From assembly GCF_000717335.1 (NCBI RefSeq), contig NZ_JNYZ01000018.1, positions 62,001 through 126,000 on the forward strand: a stretch of 64,000 bases of DNA. The letters run 5' to 3'. The translations under genes and the position numbers were made by a program. The notes under the pieces are model-generated. The model was not told the origin of the DNA and did not search any database. It was given only the letters and a program-made list of their open reading frames with translations. Below, piece after piece: positions 29,781 to 37,925 of this stretch (position 1 is its first letter; each line of letters opens with the position of its first letter). This DNA comes from Amycolatopsis jejuensis (GTDB lineage Bacteria > Actinomycetota > Actinomycetes > Mycobacteriales > Pseudonocardiaceae).

Positions 29781-31237
29781 CAGCGTGCCTCCCAGCCGGC
29801 GATCTCGGCGGCAATGGCTTCGTCGCTCAGATTCTCGGCGCTCCAGGCCGCCGCCGCGTAACCGTCGGGGCGCACCAGGACGGCCGCCGCGCCTTCCCAG
29901 CCCCGCAGCGAACGGACGACCTCCCCGTGCGGCCGGGTTTCCGGCACCGGGCCGAGCGCGACGAGCGTGAGCCGGTCCGGCTGCAGTGCGCGGTGCAGGG
30001 TTCCGCCGTGGGCGAGCGGGAGGTTGGGTACCCGGCGGCCGCCGAGCCCGCCGTCCGGCGCGGCATAGGACACGTCGAGCCCGGACAGCCAGCCGCGCAG
30101 CTCGTCGGCGGTGTCGCCGTCGCGGCAGATGAGCCCGGACATCATGTCTCGCAAGGCTTTTCCGGCGGGCGTGAAGGTGACCATCAGCCCGGCTTGGGCA
30201 AGCGTGTTCGCCGCGAGCCGGGCGGCGATCGGACGGCGCTCGGCGTCGTAGGACTGCGGTCCGTCGACGATCCGGCGCGGCGCCCGGCCGCTTGCCTCGG
30301 CGGCGAGCTTCCACGCGAGGTTGGCCGCGTCCTGCACGCCGACGTTGAGTCCCTGGCCGCCTGCGGGCAGATGTACGTGCGCGGCGTCGCCGGCGAGGAA
30401 CACCCGGCCTGCGCGGTAACTGTCGGCATGCCGGGTGGTGTCGCCGGCGCGGGAAGTCCAGAGCACCTCGGTGAGACAGAGGTCGTCGCCCGCCAGCCGG
30501 CCGAGGATGTCGCGCAGCTCCGCCGCACTCGGGATTTCCGCTTGGCGCCGCGCGGCGTCTTCCGGCGTCAGGCCGGTGTCGCACAGTTCGTTCCCGAAGA
30601 CGCGGTACACGCCGCCGGGCAGCGGGAGGACGCTGTACGAGCCGCGTTCGAGGTCCCAGTTGTGCGGTTTCGCCGGGGGCCGGGCGAGCCGGACGTCGGC
30701 GAGGAAGCCCATGCACGATGCGGGACTGCCGGGAAAACCGAGTCCGAGCGCGTGCCGGACCGCGCTGTGCGCCCCGTCCGCGCCGACGACGTACCGCGCC
30801 CGCCGGGTGCCGGCACCGGACGTGATGGTGACGCCTTCGTCGTCTTGGTCCAAGGTGGTGAATTTCCACCCGAATTCGACGGGAATGCCCTGTTCGGCCA
30901 GGTGCCTGGCGAGCAGCCGCTCGGTTTCGGGCTGCGGCAGCTGGAGGACGAAGGGGAACGAGGTGTCGAGCTTCTCGTAGCTCAGCCGATCGGGTAGAGC
31001 GGCGAAGTGCGCGGCCGGGACCGCGTTGCCTGCTTCGACCATCCGCTCGGTCACCGCGCCATCCGCCAGGCAGTCGAGAACCTCCAGCGTGCGGGGGTGA
31101 ATCGTGGTCGCCTTCGACTGCTGCACGCGCTCCGGCTTCGCCTCGAAAACCTGCACCGCAACCCCCGCGCGATGCAGCAACGCGGCCGTCGCCATTCCTA
31201 CCGGCCCGGCCCCGATCACTGCGACCTCGATCTCCAT
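29780..31237 (-). CDS. FAD-dependent aromatic monooxygenase (PheA/TfdB, rifampicin-monooxygenase-like)
   Basis: This 485-aa class A flavoprotein hydroxylase has the FAD GxGxxG loop VIGAGPVGMATAALL, the DG motif VVGADGAHSAVR and the GD motif VFLAGDAAHVHLPAGGQGLNVGVQDA. A C-terminal thioredoxin-like domain is visible as the region ending in VLVRPDGYAAAAWSA. It uses NAD(P)H and oxygen on an aromatic substrate. Length and layout match antibiotic-modifying and polyketide-tailoring hydroxylases. The ATG has GGAGGGG upstream. It is first in an operon with an exporter and diverges from marR across 80 bp. Confidence 0.92.
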   Translation of the reverse strand: MEIEVAVIGAGPVGMATAALLHRAGVAVQVFEAKPERVQQSKATTIHPRTLEVLDCLADGAVTERMVEAGNAVPAAHFAALPDRLSYEKLDTSFPFVLQLPQPETERLLARHLAEQGIPVEFGWKFTTLDQDDEGVTITSGAGTRRARYVVGADGAHSAVRHALGLGFPGSPASCMGFLADVRLARPPAKPHNWDLERGSYSVLPLPGGVYRVFGNELCDTGLTPEDAARRQAEIPSAAELRDILGRLAGDDLCLTEVLWTSRAGDTTRHADSYRAGRVFLAGDAAHVHLPAGGQGLNVGVQDAANLAWKLAAEASGRAPRRIVDGPQSYDAERRPIAARLAANTLAQAGLMVTFTPAGKALRDMMSGLICRDGDTADELRGWLSGLDVSYAAPDGGLGGRRVPNLPLAHGGTLHRALQPDRLTLVALGPVPETRPHGEVVRSLRGWEGAAAVLVRPDGYAAAAWSAENLSDEAIAAEIAGWEAR

Positions 31238-31266
31238 GGCGTCCCCTCCGTACCCCGGCGAACTAT

Positions 31267-31305
31267 CTTGACATCAAGGTATTATCTGACCGTCTTGATG
31301 TCGAG
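31267..31305. promoter_or_regulatory. two MarR-type operator boxes in the divergent promoter
   Basis: CTTGACATCAAG (31267-31278) and CTTGATGTCGAG (31294-31305) are near-palindromic and are reverse complements of each other with one mismatch. They sit in the 80-bp gap between the monooxygenase and marR starts, where both promoters must lie (TTGACA and TATTAT elements overlap them). Autoregulation by the adjacent MarR is the likely meaning. Confidence 0.65.
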
Positions 31306-31317
31306 AGAAGAGGACGT

Positions 31318-31836
31318 GTGGCTGTGACCACATCGTCACAGGACGCAGTCGACGACCTGGTGGAGTCGGTCCGGCGGGCGGGCGGCGAAGAGGACGTACT
31401 GGCGGCGAAGGCGATGGCCTACCGGCTGCGGCGGGTGGCGCATCAGCTGGAGCTGGCGATGCGCCGGGAGCTTTCCGGGCACGGGATCGAGCTGTGGGAG
31501 CTGGAGGTGCTGGCCGCGCTCAAGCGCGCGCCGGAGCACCGGCTCAGCGCCGGGCAGCTGATGTCGGCGGTCGAGCTCACGTCGGGGTCGGTCACGCACC
31601 GGATCACCCGGCTGGAGGACCGCGGCTGGGTCCGCCGGGACAAGGACCCCGGCGACCGGCGCTCGGTACTCGTGTCCCTCACCGCCGAGGGCGAACGCCG
31701 GGCGGTGGCTTCGTTCGGGCTCAAGACCGAGGTCGAGCGGGAGATCGCGAAGGTGCTCGACGAAGAAACGATCGACGTGGTGAACGACGCGCTGCGGCGG
31801 GTTTCGCACCACTTCAAGGGAAAGGACGCATCATGA
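31318..31836 (+). CDS. MarR-family transcriptional regulator
   Basis: This 172-aa protein has the MarR winged helix: RRELSGHGIELWELEVLAAL, LSAGQLMSAVELTSGSVTHRITRLEDRGWVRR and the wing DPGDRRSVLVSLT. The N-terminal 40 residues form a helical extension. GTG at 31318 (GAAGAGGAC upstream) or GTG at 31324 may be the start. It is divergent from the FAD monooxygenase/exporter operon and overlaps a small membrane-protein gene (ATGA). Repression relieved by a phenolic or drug ligand is the usual mode of this family. Confidence 0.93.
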   Translation: MAVTTSSQDAVDDLVESVRRAGGEEDVLAAKAMAYRLRRVAHQLELAMRRELSGHGIELWELEVLAALKRAPEHRLSAGQLMSAVELTSGSVTHRITRLEDRGWVRRDKDPGDRRSVLVSLTAEGERRAVASFGLKTEVEREIAKVLDEETIDVVNDALRRVSHHFKGKDAS

Positions 31837-32228
31837 AGCGCGAGACCCTGGGAGCCGCCGCGATCGTGGCCGGCGCCGTCGCTGCCGCCCCGTCGGTGTG
31901 GCAGACCGTCACGCACATCACCGATCCGAGCTACCGCGCACCGGAGGTCCGGCACGGCGAGGGACACGTGCAGTACCACATGGCGCGCGAGGCGCTGATC
32001 ACCGCCGGAGCGTTCGGCGCGGTCGGCAGCGCACTCACCGCGGGTCCCGGACGGTCACCGGCGCTGTGGCGGGCGATGGCCTGTGCGGCAGGCGGTTTCG
32101 TCGCGGCGATGTGGTCGGGCGGTCCGACGACGGGCGTGTGGGCGCCGAACCGCAAGGCGCTGGCGATCCACGTGGCGTCCACGAGCGCGCTGGCATTGGG
32201 GGTGGCCTTGCTGCGGCCGCGTCCCTGA
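31833..32228 (+). CDS. small membrane protein of unknown function, cotranscribed with marR
   Basis: This 131-aa protein has hydrophobic segments near residues 6-22, 54-72, 80-97 and 108-127. A short exposed stretch HITDPSYRAPEVRHGEGHVQ lies between the first two. I do not recognise a family. Its ATG overlaps the marR stop, so it is probably expressed with the regulator and could take part in the same stress or export response. The duplicated P450 promoter region begins immediately downstream. Confidence 0.75.
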   Translation: MKRETLGAAAIVAGAVAAAPSVWQTVTHITDPSYRAPEVRHGEGHVQYHMAREALITAGAFGAVGSALTAGPGRSPALWRAMACAAGGFVAAMWSGGPTTGVWAPNRKALAIHVASTSALALGVALLRPRP

Positions 32229-32241
32229 CGAGTGGGGCGAC

Positions 32242-32299
32242 TGGACAGCGTGCGGTCTGCCCGGTATCAACGAAAGGGAGATGTAAGCAGCGGCTTACA
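32242..32299 (+). promoter_or_regulatory. promoter and inverted-repeat operator of the first P450-ferredoxin pair
   Basis: A TGGACA -35 (32242-32247) and TATCAA -10 (32265-32270) are spaced by 17 bp. Just downstream, at 32282-32299, lies a perfect inverted repeat TGTAAGC-AGCG-GCTTACA, placed to block a starting polymerase. The same arrangement is kept before the second P450 despite divergence of the surrounding bases, which supports function. The shape is typical of TetR-family sites. Confidence 0.7.
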
Positions 32300-32323
32300 A
32301 ACTGACCCTGAGGAGAGGCCGGT

Positions 32324-33514
32324 ATGACCATCACGCACCCCGAGCCGTTCGCATATCCGTTCAACGAGGAGGCCGGGCTCGCTCTCGACGAGGCATATGC
32401 GGAGGCGCGGGAGGCCGTGGGGATGGTCCGCGTCCGGATGCCGCACGGCGAGTCCGCCTGGCTGGCCACGCGGTATGCCGACGCCCGGTTGGTACTGGGC
32501 GACCAGCGGTTTTCCCGGGCGATGGCGCGGGAGCGCGACGAGCCGCGGATGGTCGAGTTCCGGGGTTCGGGCGGCATCCTGGCGATGGATCCGCCCGATC
32601 ACACCCGGTTGCGCACCCTCGTCGCGAAGGCGTTCACGATGCGCCGGGTCGAGCAGCTGCGGCCGCGGGTGGCCGAGCTGGCGGAGGGGTTGATCGAGGA
32701 GATGCGGCAGCACGGTCAGCCGGCTGACCTGGTGGATCTCTACGCTTTGCCGATCCCGGTCGCCGTGATTTGCGAGCTGCTGGGCGTCCCGCTGGCGGAC
32801 CGGCCGCAGTTCCGCGAGTGGAGTGACGCCGCGTTGTCCACCACGCGGCTCACCCCGGAGGAAGCCGAACGCAGCCGGGACGAACTGCAGGCGTACATGG
32901 CCGGTCTGGTCGCCGAGCACCGGGCGAAGCCACAGGACGACCTGATGACGGCGCTCATCGAAGCCCGGGACGAGCGGGACCGGCTCACCGAGCTCGAGCT
33001 GGTCGAGCTGTGCATCGCCGTCCTCATTGCCGGGCACGAGACCACGGCGAGCCAGATCCCGAATTTCGTGTACGCGTTGCTGGAGGAACACGAACACTGG
33101 GAGCGGCTGTGCGCCGACCCGTCGGTGATCCCGGCCGCGGTGGAGGAGCTGATGCGGTACGTGCCGCTGGGTGCGGCATCCGGGTTCGCCCGCTATGCGA
33201 CGGAAGACGTGCAGGTGGGTGACGTGATGGTCCGGGAAGGGGAACCGGTGCTGGTGGCGATGAGCTCGGCCAACCGGGACAAGCTGCAGTTCGACTGCCC
33301 GGAGGCGCTGGCGCTGGACCGCGCGGACAATCGTCATCTCGGCTTCGGCCACGGTGTGCATCATTGTCTCGGTGCCCCGCTGGCTCGGCTGGAACTGCAG
33401 GAAGCGTTGCGGGCGTTGACGAGGGAGATGCCGGGCCTGCACGTGGCCGGTGACATCGGCTGGAAGACCCAGATGCTGGTGCGTGGCCCGTATCTGATGC
33501 CGGTGGGATGGTGA
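32324..33514 (+). CDS. cytochrome P450 (tandem copy 1)
   Basis: This 396-aa bacterial P450 has I-helix AGHETTASQ, ExxR in EELMRYVPL and heme loop FGHGVHHCLG with Cys348. It is about three-quarters identical to the P450 at 33980 with no gaps; the last third is closest. It is coupled to a [3Fe-4S] ferredoxin gene whose start lies at its stop codon, giving a ready electron partner; a ferredoxin reductase must come from elsewhere. An RBS GAGGAGAGG precedes the ATG. Substrate unknown; CYP105/CYP107-like. Confidence 0.94.
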   Translation: MTITHPEPFAYPFNEEAGLALDEAYAEAREAVGMVRVRMPHGESAWLATRYADARLVLGDQRFSRAMARERDEPRMVEFRGSGGILAMDPPDHTRLRTLVAKAFTMRRVEQLRPRVAELAEGLIEEMRQHGQPADLVDLYALPIPVAVICELLGVPLADRPQFREWSDAALSTTRLTPEEAERSRDELQAYMAGLVAEHRAKPQDDLMTALIEARDERDRLTELELVELCIAVLIAGHETTASQIPNFVYALLEEHEHWERLCADPSVIPAAVEELMRYVPLGAASGFARYATEDVQVGDVMVREGEPVLVAMSSANRDKLQFDCPEALALDRADNRHLGFGHGVHHCLGAPLARLELQEALRALTREMPGLHVAGDIGWKTQMLVRGPYLMPVGW

Positions 33515-33516
33515 CG

Positions 33517-33732
33517 ATGACCTGGCAAGTGGAAGTGGATCGGGACACGTGCATCGGGAGCGGGATTTGCGCGGCGCTGATGCCGGAGGAGTTCTCGCTG
33601 GACGGCCCGGTGGCGCGCCTGCTCGCCGGTTCGGTGGAACCCGATGAGACGCTGCTGGACGCGGCGGATTCCTGCCCGGCCATGGCGATCACGGTACGGA
33701 ACGGCTCGGACGTGGTGGGCCCGCGGCTTTAG
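33517..33732 (+). CDS. [3Fe-4S] ferredoxin (tandem copy 1)
   Basis: This 71-aa ferredoxin has Cys12 and Cys18 in CIGSGIC and Cys53 in DSCP, the three-cysteine pattern of single [3Fe-4S] ferredoxins that serve actinomycete P450s. ATG 33517 lies eight bases after GGTGGGA and two bases after the P450 stop; an in-frame ATG at 33508 would add MVT. It presumably reduces the upstream P450. The first 50 or so bases are identical to those of copy 2. Confidence 0.92.
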   Translation: MTWQVEVDRDTCIGSGICAALMPEEFSLDGPVARLLAGSVEPDETLLDAADSCPAMAITVRNGSDVVGPRL

Positions 33733-33822
33733 GCGTACGCACCCCGTTTTCGGTGACCACGGCAGTGATGAGCTCGGCCGGGGTGACGTCGAAAGCCGGG
33801 TTGGACACTCGCGCCCCTTGTG
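33733..33822 (-). pseudogene. 3'-end remnant of mtnA, by-product of segmental duplication
   Basis: The minus strand encodes [20 protein letters not shown] followed by VRTPKA, matching the extreme C-terminus of the intact MtnA at 35385-36431 (same sequence with Q for E and D for N). Only about 28 codons remain, without a start, and the original stop is lost. The remnant sits downstream of ferredoxin copy 1 exactly as mtnA sits downstream of ferredoxin copy 2, marking the duplication boundary. Confidence 0.88.
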
Positions 33823-33898
33823 GGTACTCGGTTTCCCGGCGCTCTAGCCGCGACCGCGCCGTTAAGGGCCACGGTCGGTGCATGTGCGGGCAAGTGAG

Positions 33899-33957
33899 TG
33901 GACAGCAGGTCAGAGGGCACGGTATTAACGAAACGTAGACGTAAGCCGATGCTTACA
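33899..33957 (+). promoter_or_regulatory. promoter and inverted-repeat operator of the second P450-ferredoxin pair
   Basis: TGGACA (33899-33904) and TATTAA (33923-33928) are spaced by 18 bp. They are followed at 33941-33956 by GTAAGC-CGAT-GCTTAC, the counterpart of the operator before copy 1 with a changed 4-bp centre but intact arms. This covariation pattern argues for a dimeric repressor recognising the arms. Confidence 0.7.
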
Positions 33958-33979
33958 AACGGAGCGAGGAGCCGCCCCC

Positions 33980-35170
33980 ATGACCACCGCACACGGTGAG
34001 CCGGTCGCGTACCCCTTCAACGAGGACGCCGGGCTCGAGATCAGTGAGGCCTATTCGGCGGCGCGCGAGACTGCGGGAATGGTCCGTATCCAGATGCCGT
34101 ACGGCGAGCCCGCCTGGCTGGCGACCCGTTACGCCGACGCCCGGCTGGTGCTGAGGGACCAGCGGTTCTCCCGCGCGATGGCGTACGAACGGGACTCGCC
34201 GCGGCTGATCGAACACATCAGCCCCGGCGACATCCTGTCGATGGACCCGCCCGATCACACCCGGCTCCGGACGCTGGTCGCGAAGGCGTTCACGATGCGG
34301 CGGGTCGAGCTGCTGCGGCCGCGGGTGGCCCGGCTGGCCGATGAGCTGATCGACGGGCTCCGGCAGCACGGCCAGCCTGCTGACCTGGTGGATCTTTACG
34401 CGTTGCCCATCCCGGTTGCGGTGATCTGTGAACTGCTCGGGGTGCCGGTGGCGGACCGGCCGCAGTTCCGCAAGTGGAGCGACGTCGCGCTGTCCACGTC
34501 GAAGATGACCGTCGAGGAAGCGGAAGGCAACATCGGGGAGCTGCGGGAGTACTTCGCCGGCTTGATTGCCGAGCGTCGCGCCGAGCCGCAGGATGACCTG
34601 ATCACCGCGCTCATCGAGGCGCGCGACGTCCAGGACCGGCTCACTGAGCGGGAGATGCTCGATCTGTGCATGATCCTTCTCGTCGGCGGGCACGAGACGA
34701 CGGCCTCCCAAATCCCCAACTTCGTGTATACCTTGCTGGGCCAGCGTGAACAGTGGGACCGGTTGTGCGCTGACCCGTCGCTGATCCCCGCCGCGGTGGA
34801 GGAGCTGCTGCGGTTCGTGCCGCTGGGTTTCGGCGCTCTCTTCCCCCGATACGCGGTGGCAGATGTCGAGGTGGGCGACGTGGTCGTGCGGAAGGGGGAA
34901 GCGGTGGTGGTGGCGCCCGCGGCCGCCAACCGGGATGCCCTGGAGTTCAGTGCCCCTGATGACCTGCGGTTCGACCGCGAGGACGACCATCATCTGGCTT
35001 TCGGGCACGGCGTGCACCATTGCATCGGCGCCCCGCTGGCTCGGCTGGAACTGCAGGAAGCGTTGCGGGCGTTGACGAGGGAGATGCCGGGTTTGCACGT
35101 GGCGGGCGATATCGGCTGGAAGACGGAAACATTGGTACGCGGGCCGTATGTGATGCCGGTGGGATGGTGA
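33980..35170 (+). CDS. cytochrome P450 (tandem copy 2)
   Basis: This 396-aa P450 is the duplicate of the gene at 32324. It has I-helix GGHETTASQ (Gly replacing the usual Ala), ExxR in EELLRFVPL and heme loop FGHGVHHCIG with Cys348. The N-terminal two-thirds differ at many positions, including the substrate-recognition regions around residues 70-90 and 170-190, so substrate scope has probably diverged. The 3' third is nearly identical in DNA to copy 1. It has its own promoter and operator and is coupled to ferredoxin copy 2. Confidence 0.94.
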   Translation: MTTAHGEPVAYPFNEDAGLEISEAYSAARETAGMVRIQMPYGEPAWLATRYADARLVLRDQRFSRAMAYERDSPRLIEHISPGDILSMDPPDHTRLRTLVAKAFTMRRVELLRPRVARLADELIDGLRQHGQPADLVDLYALPIPVAVICELLGVPVADRPQFRKWSDVALSTSKMTVEEAEGNIGELREYFAGLIAERRAEPQDDLITALIEARDVQDRLTEREMLDLCMILLVGGHETTASQIPNFVYTLLGQREQWDRLCADPSLIPAAVEELLRFVPLGFGALFPRYAVADVEVGDVVVRKGEAVVVAPAAANRDALEFSAPDDLRFDREDDHHLAFGHGVHHCIGAPLARLELQEALRALTREMPGLHVAGDIGWKTETLVRGPYVMPVGW

Positions 35171-35172
35171 CG

Positions 35173-35388
35173 ATGACCTGGCAAGTGGAAGTGGATCGGG
35201 ACACGTGCATCGGGAGCGGGATGTGCGCGGCCCTGATGCCGGAGGAGTTCTCGCTGGACGGCCCGGTGGCGCGCGCAATCGCCGGCTCGGTGGAGCCGGG
35301 TGAGACGGTGCTGGACGCGGCGGATTCCTGTCCGGCGATGGCGATCACGGTGCGGAACGGGGCGGAGGTAGTAGGGCCGCGGCCTTAG
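35173..35388 (+). CDS. [3Fe-4S] ferredoxin (tandem copy 2)
   Basis: This 71-aa ferredoxin has Cys12 and Cys18 in CIGSGMC and Cys53 in DSCP. It differs from copy 1 at about ten positions, mostly in the middle (RAIAGSVEPGETV) and at the C-terminus. The ATG at 35173 is chosen as in copy 1; ATG 35164 is possible. The stop overlaps the convergent mtnA stop by four bases. It is the expected electron donor for P450 copy 2, and possibly interchangeable with copy 1. Confidence 0.92.
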   Translation: MTWQVEVDRDTCIGSGMCAALMPEEFSLDGPVARAIAGSVEPGETVLDAADSCPAMAITVRNGAEVVGPRP

Positions 35389-36431
35389 CTTTTGGGTGTG
35401 CGCACCCCGTCCTCCGTGACGACGGCGGTGATGAGCTGTGCCGGGGTGACGTCGAATGCCGGGTTGAACGCATGCGCTCCGTCGGGAGCGATCTGAGTTG
35501 CGGCGAACTCGGTGAGTTCGCTGTTGCTGCGTTCTTCGATGGCGATGTCCGCGCCGGTGGCGAGTGATTCGTCCACAGTGGACGTAGGCGCGACGACCAC
35601 GAACGGCACCCCGTGATACGCGGCGGCGATGGCGAGACTGTAGGTCCCGATCTTGTTGGCGACGTCCCCGTTGGCGGCAATCCGATCAGCCCCGACGAGG
35701 ACACAGTCGACGAGCCCCCTGGCCATCGCCGAAGCCGCCGCCCCGTCCGCCTGCACCCGGTAAGGAACCCCGGCGCGCTCTAGCTCCCACGCAGTGAGCC
35801 GGGACCCTTGCAGCAGCGGCCGGGTCTCGTCGACCAGCACGGATTCCACGAGCCCCCGCTCGTGAAGATGCCAGACGACCCCGAGCGCCGTCCCCCACGC
35901 GACAGTGGCGAGGTGGCCGGTGTTGCAGTGCGTGAGCAATCGCAGGGGTCGCCTTCCGCAATGGCTGAGGACCACTTCCGCCGCTGCTTCGGACGCGGCT
36001 CGGTTGCGCCGCTCGTCCTCGTCGAGCATGGCTTTGGCCTCGGCCAGCACCGCTGCGGGTCCTTGGTGGAGATGGTCGAGCGCGCGCTGGACACCCCAGG
36101 CGAGGTTGACCGCGGTCGGCCGAGCGCGTGCGATTCGCCGGGCTTCTTTCCGGATGTCGGTGGTGTGCCCGGCATCGTTCCGAGCGTCGGCTGCTTGCCG
36201 GTTCCGGACGTCCGCGGTCCGCTCTCCCCGGACGTCGCCGGCGTACGCAGCGAGCGCCACCCCAAGCGCCCCAGCCGCCCCCAACGCAGGCGCACCACGA
36301 ACGGCAAGCCGCTGAATCGCCTCGACCAGTTCGGTGACCGTACGCAAGGTGAGCGTGCGGTACTCGCCCGGAAGAGCCACCTGGTCGATGATCACAATGG
36401 CCCCATCGACCCAGTCGACCGTCCTACGCAT
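35385..36431 (-). CDS. mtnA: S-methyl-5-thioribose-1-phosphate isomerase MtnA
   Basis: This 348-aa isomerase of the methionine salvage pathway has RLAVRGAPALGAAGALGVAL near the N-terminus, the catalytic Cys in LLTHCNTGHLAT and the catalytic Asp region VGADRIAANGDVANKIGTY. An insert at about 75-107 (DVRGERTA, DVRNRQAA, DARNDAGHTT, DIRKEARR) looks like a degenerate 8-residue repeat absent from typical MtnA, where this loop is short. The ATG at 36431 has GGAGGG upstream; the frame continues beyond it into repeats. Its 3' end is partly copied at 33733-33822. Confidence 0.92.
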   Translation of the reverse strand: MRRTVDWVDGAIVIIDQVALPGEYRTLTLRTVTELVEAIQRLAVRGAPALGAAGALGVALAAYAGDVRGERTADVRNRQAADARNDAGHTTDIRKEARRIARARPTAVNLAWGVQRALDHLHQGPAAVLAEAKAMLDEDERRNRAASEAAAEVVLSHCGRRPLRLLTHCNTGHLATVAWGTALGVVWHLHERGLVESVLVDETRPLLQGSRLTAWELERAGVPYRVQADGAAASAMARGLVDCVLVGADRIAANGDVANKIGTYSLAIAAAYHGVPFVVVAPTSTVDESLATGADIAIEERSNSELTEFAATQIAPDGAHAFNPAFDVTPAQLITAVVTEDGVRTPKS

Positions 36432-37145
36432 GCGCCCTCCTACCTTCCGCCCCTCGATGACACCCTGACTCCCGACCCCGCCAGGGTTACCCCCGGCCCG
36501 CCAAACCTGACGCAACTCGCCCGACGCATCCACCGCGGCGCGGTCAGCCCTGGGTCAGCCGGCCCCGGCCGAGCGAACTTGGCCGAGCTGGCCTGGCCCG
36601 CCCGGCCTGGTCCGTCCGACCTCGGGACCGCCTGGCCTGACCTGGCCCGCCTGACCTCGGGACCGCCTGGCCTAGCCTGGCCTAGCCAACTCGCCGCGTC
36701 CGGCCCGGCACGGTCAACTGGCCCGGGGACCTGGCCGAGCCCGATGAGTCCGTCTCGACCCGGCCCCATCCAACCGGGCTTTGCCTGCCCAAGCCGACCC
36801 GTATGGACCCGACCAATGCGATGCGTCCGACTCGGCGCGGTCAGTCCGGTCCGGCCGACCCGACCCGGCCCTGCCCAATCCAGTCCCGACCCACCCGGCC
36901 CGGCCGACCCAGCCCGGCCTGACCTGACCTGACCCGGTTAGGCCGACCCGACGTGCCCGGCCCAACCCGACCTCGTCCAGCCCGGTCCAGCCTGACCCGG
37001 CCTGACTGGCCCGGCCGACCCGAGATGTCCGGCCCAACCCGACCTCGTCGGCCCAACCTGACCTCGTCCAGCCCGGCCCGGCCGGTCCAGCCAGCTCGGC
37101 CGCCCAGCTCAACCTGTCCCGCTCAGCCACCCCACTCGAACCCGA
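36432..37145. repeat. C-rich low-complexity intergenic repeat region
   Basis: 714 bp without a recognisable gene, dominated by CCGACC, GGCCCG and CCTGACC words on the plus strand. Within it are a 35-bp direct repeat (GACCTCGGGACCGCCTGGCC at about 36618 and 36653) and a unit of about 70 bp (CGGCCCAACCCGACCTCGTC at about 36958 and 37031, with a partial third copy). The open frames across it are repeat artefacts. The mtnA promoter, if separate, must be in the part nearest 36432. Confidence 0.75.
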
Positions 37146-37925
37146 TCACAGGCCCTTCATCAGATCCGTTTCCGTCACCCCCGGTCCTTCGCCGTCGCGG
37201 ATGAACCACTCTGTGCCGAATGCTTCGCCGAACTTGTCGTCCGGCAGGGTCAGGAAAAACGACTCCTCGCTGATCTGGCTGCGGTGTGCGCGCATGGCCG
37301 CGCGTTTGAACGGCAGGTATGCCGTGACGTCGACTGCCGCGGTCAGTTCTGCTTCCGGTTTTCCGATCGACATCTCACCGTCCGGTGCACCCGCGGCGTC
37401 GGCGGACGAGGAGGCTTCGGCCGCACCGCGGATCCGATCCCGGTTGGCCGACCCCTGGTAAACCCGCGGTGTGCCGGCGAGTTCGCCCGCCCGCATCCCC
37501 ACTCGGTACACCTGGATGTGGTCGGGGTGGCCGTACACGCCGAAGTCGTCATACACCGTGAGCACGTCGGCAGACTCCTCGCGCAGGATCGCCGCCAGCT
37601 GTTGCGCTGCTTCCTCGACGGGCGCGGTCCAGAACGTGCCCGGCTCGTCGTTGGACGGGTCGCCCATCATCCCGGAATCCCGGTAGTCCAGGAATTCCAC
37701 GCGCGCGACACCCAGCACCTCTGCCGCTGCCTGCGTTTCCTGCACGCGCCGATCCGCGAGTTGTTCGCCGTCCGCCAGAAGCCCCTCGGGGATCTCGCCA
37801 TTCTCCCCGCGCGTGGCCACCACGAGCACCACCCGGTGCCCCTCGCCGGCCGCCTTGCGCATCACGCCGCCGGTCATGATGCACTCGTCGTCCGGATGAG
37901 CGTGGAACGTCACCAAAGTCGCCAT
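37146..37925 (-). CDS. PIG-L/LmbE-family deacetylase (MshB/Mca-like)
   Basis: This 259-aa zinc hydrolase has the metal-binding AHPDDE motif at residues 9-14 and the second metal site [48 protein letters not shown] is characteristic of the mycothiol enzymes MshB and Mca. A low-complexity stretch ([15 protein letters not shown]) interrupts the C-terminal part. It is shorter than most Mca proteins, so it may act on a mycothiol conjugate or on another N-acetylglucosamine-like substrate. It is divergent from the trpB2-like gene. Confidence 0.88.
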   Translation of the reverse strand: MATLVTFHAHPDDECIMTGGVMRKAAGEGHRVVLVVATRGENGEIPEGLLADGEQLADRRVQETQAAAEVLGVARVEFLDYRDSGMMGDPSNDEPGTFWTAPVEEAAQQLAAILREESADVLTVYDDFGVYGHPDHIQVYRVGMRAGELAGTPRVYQGSANRDRIRGAAEASSSADAAGAPDGEMSIGKPEAELTAAVDVTAYLPFKRAAMRAHRSQISEESFFLTLPDDKFGEAFGTEWFIRDGEGPGVTETDLMKGL

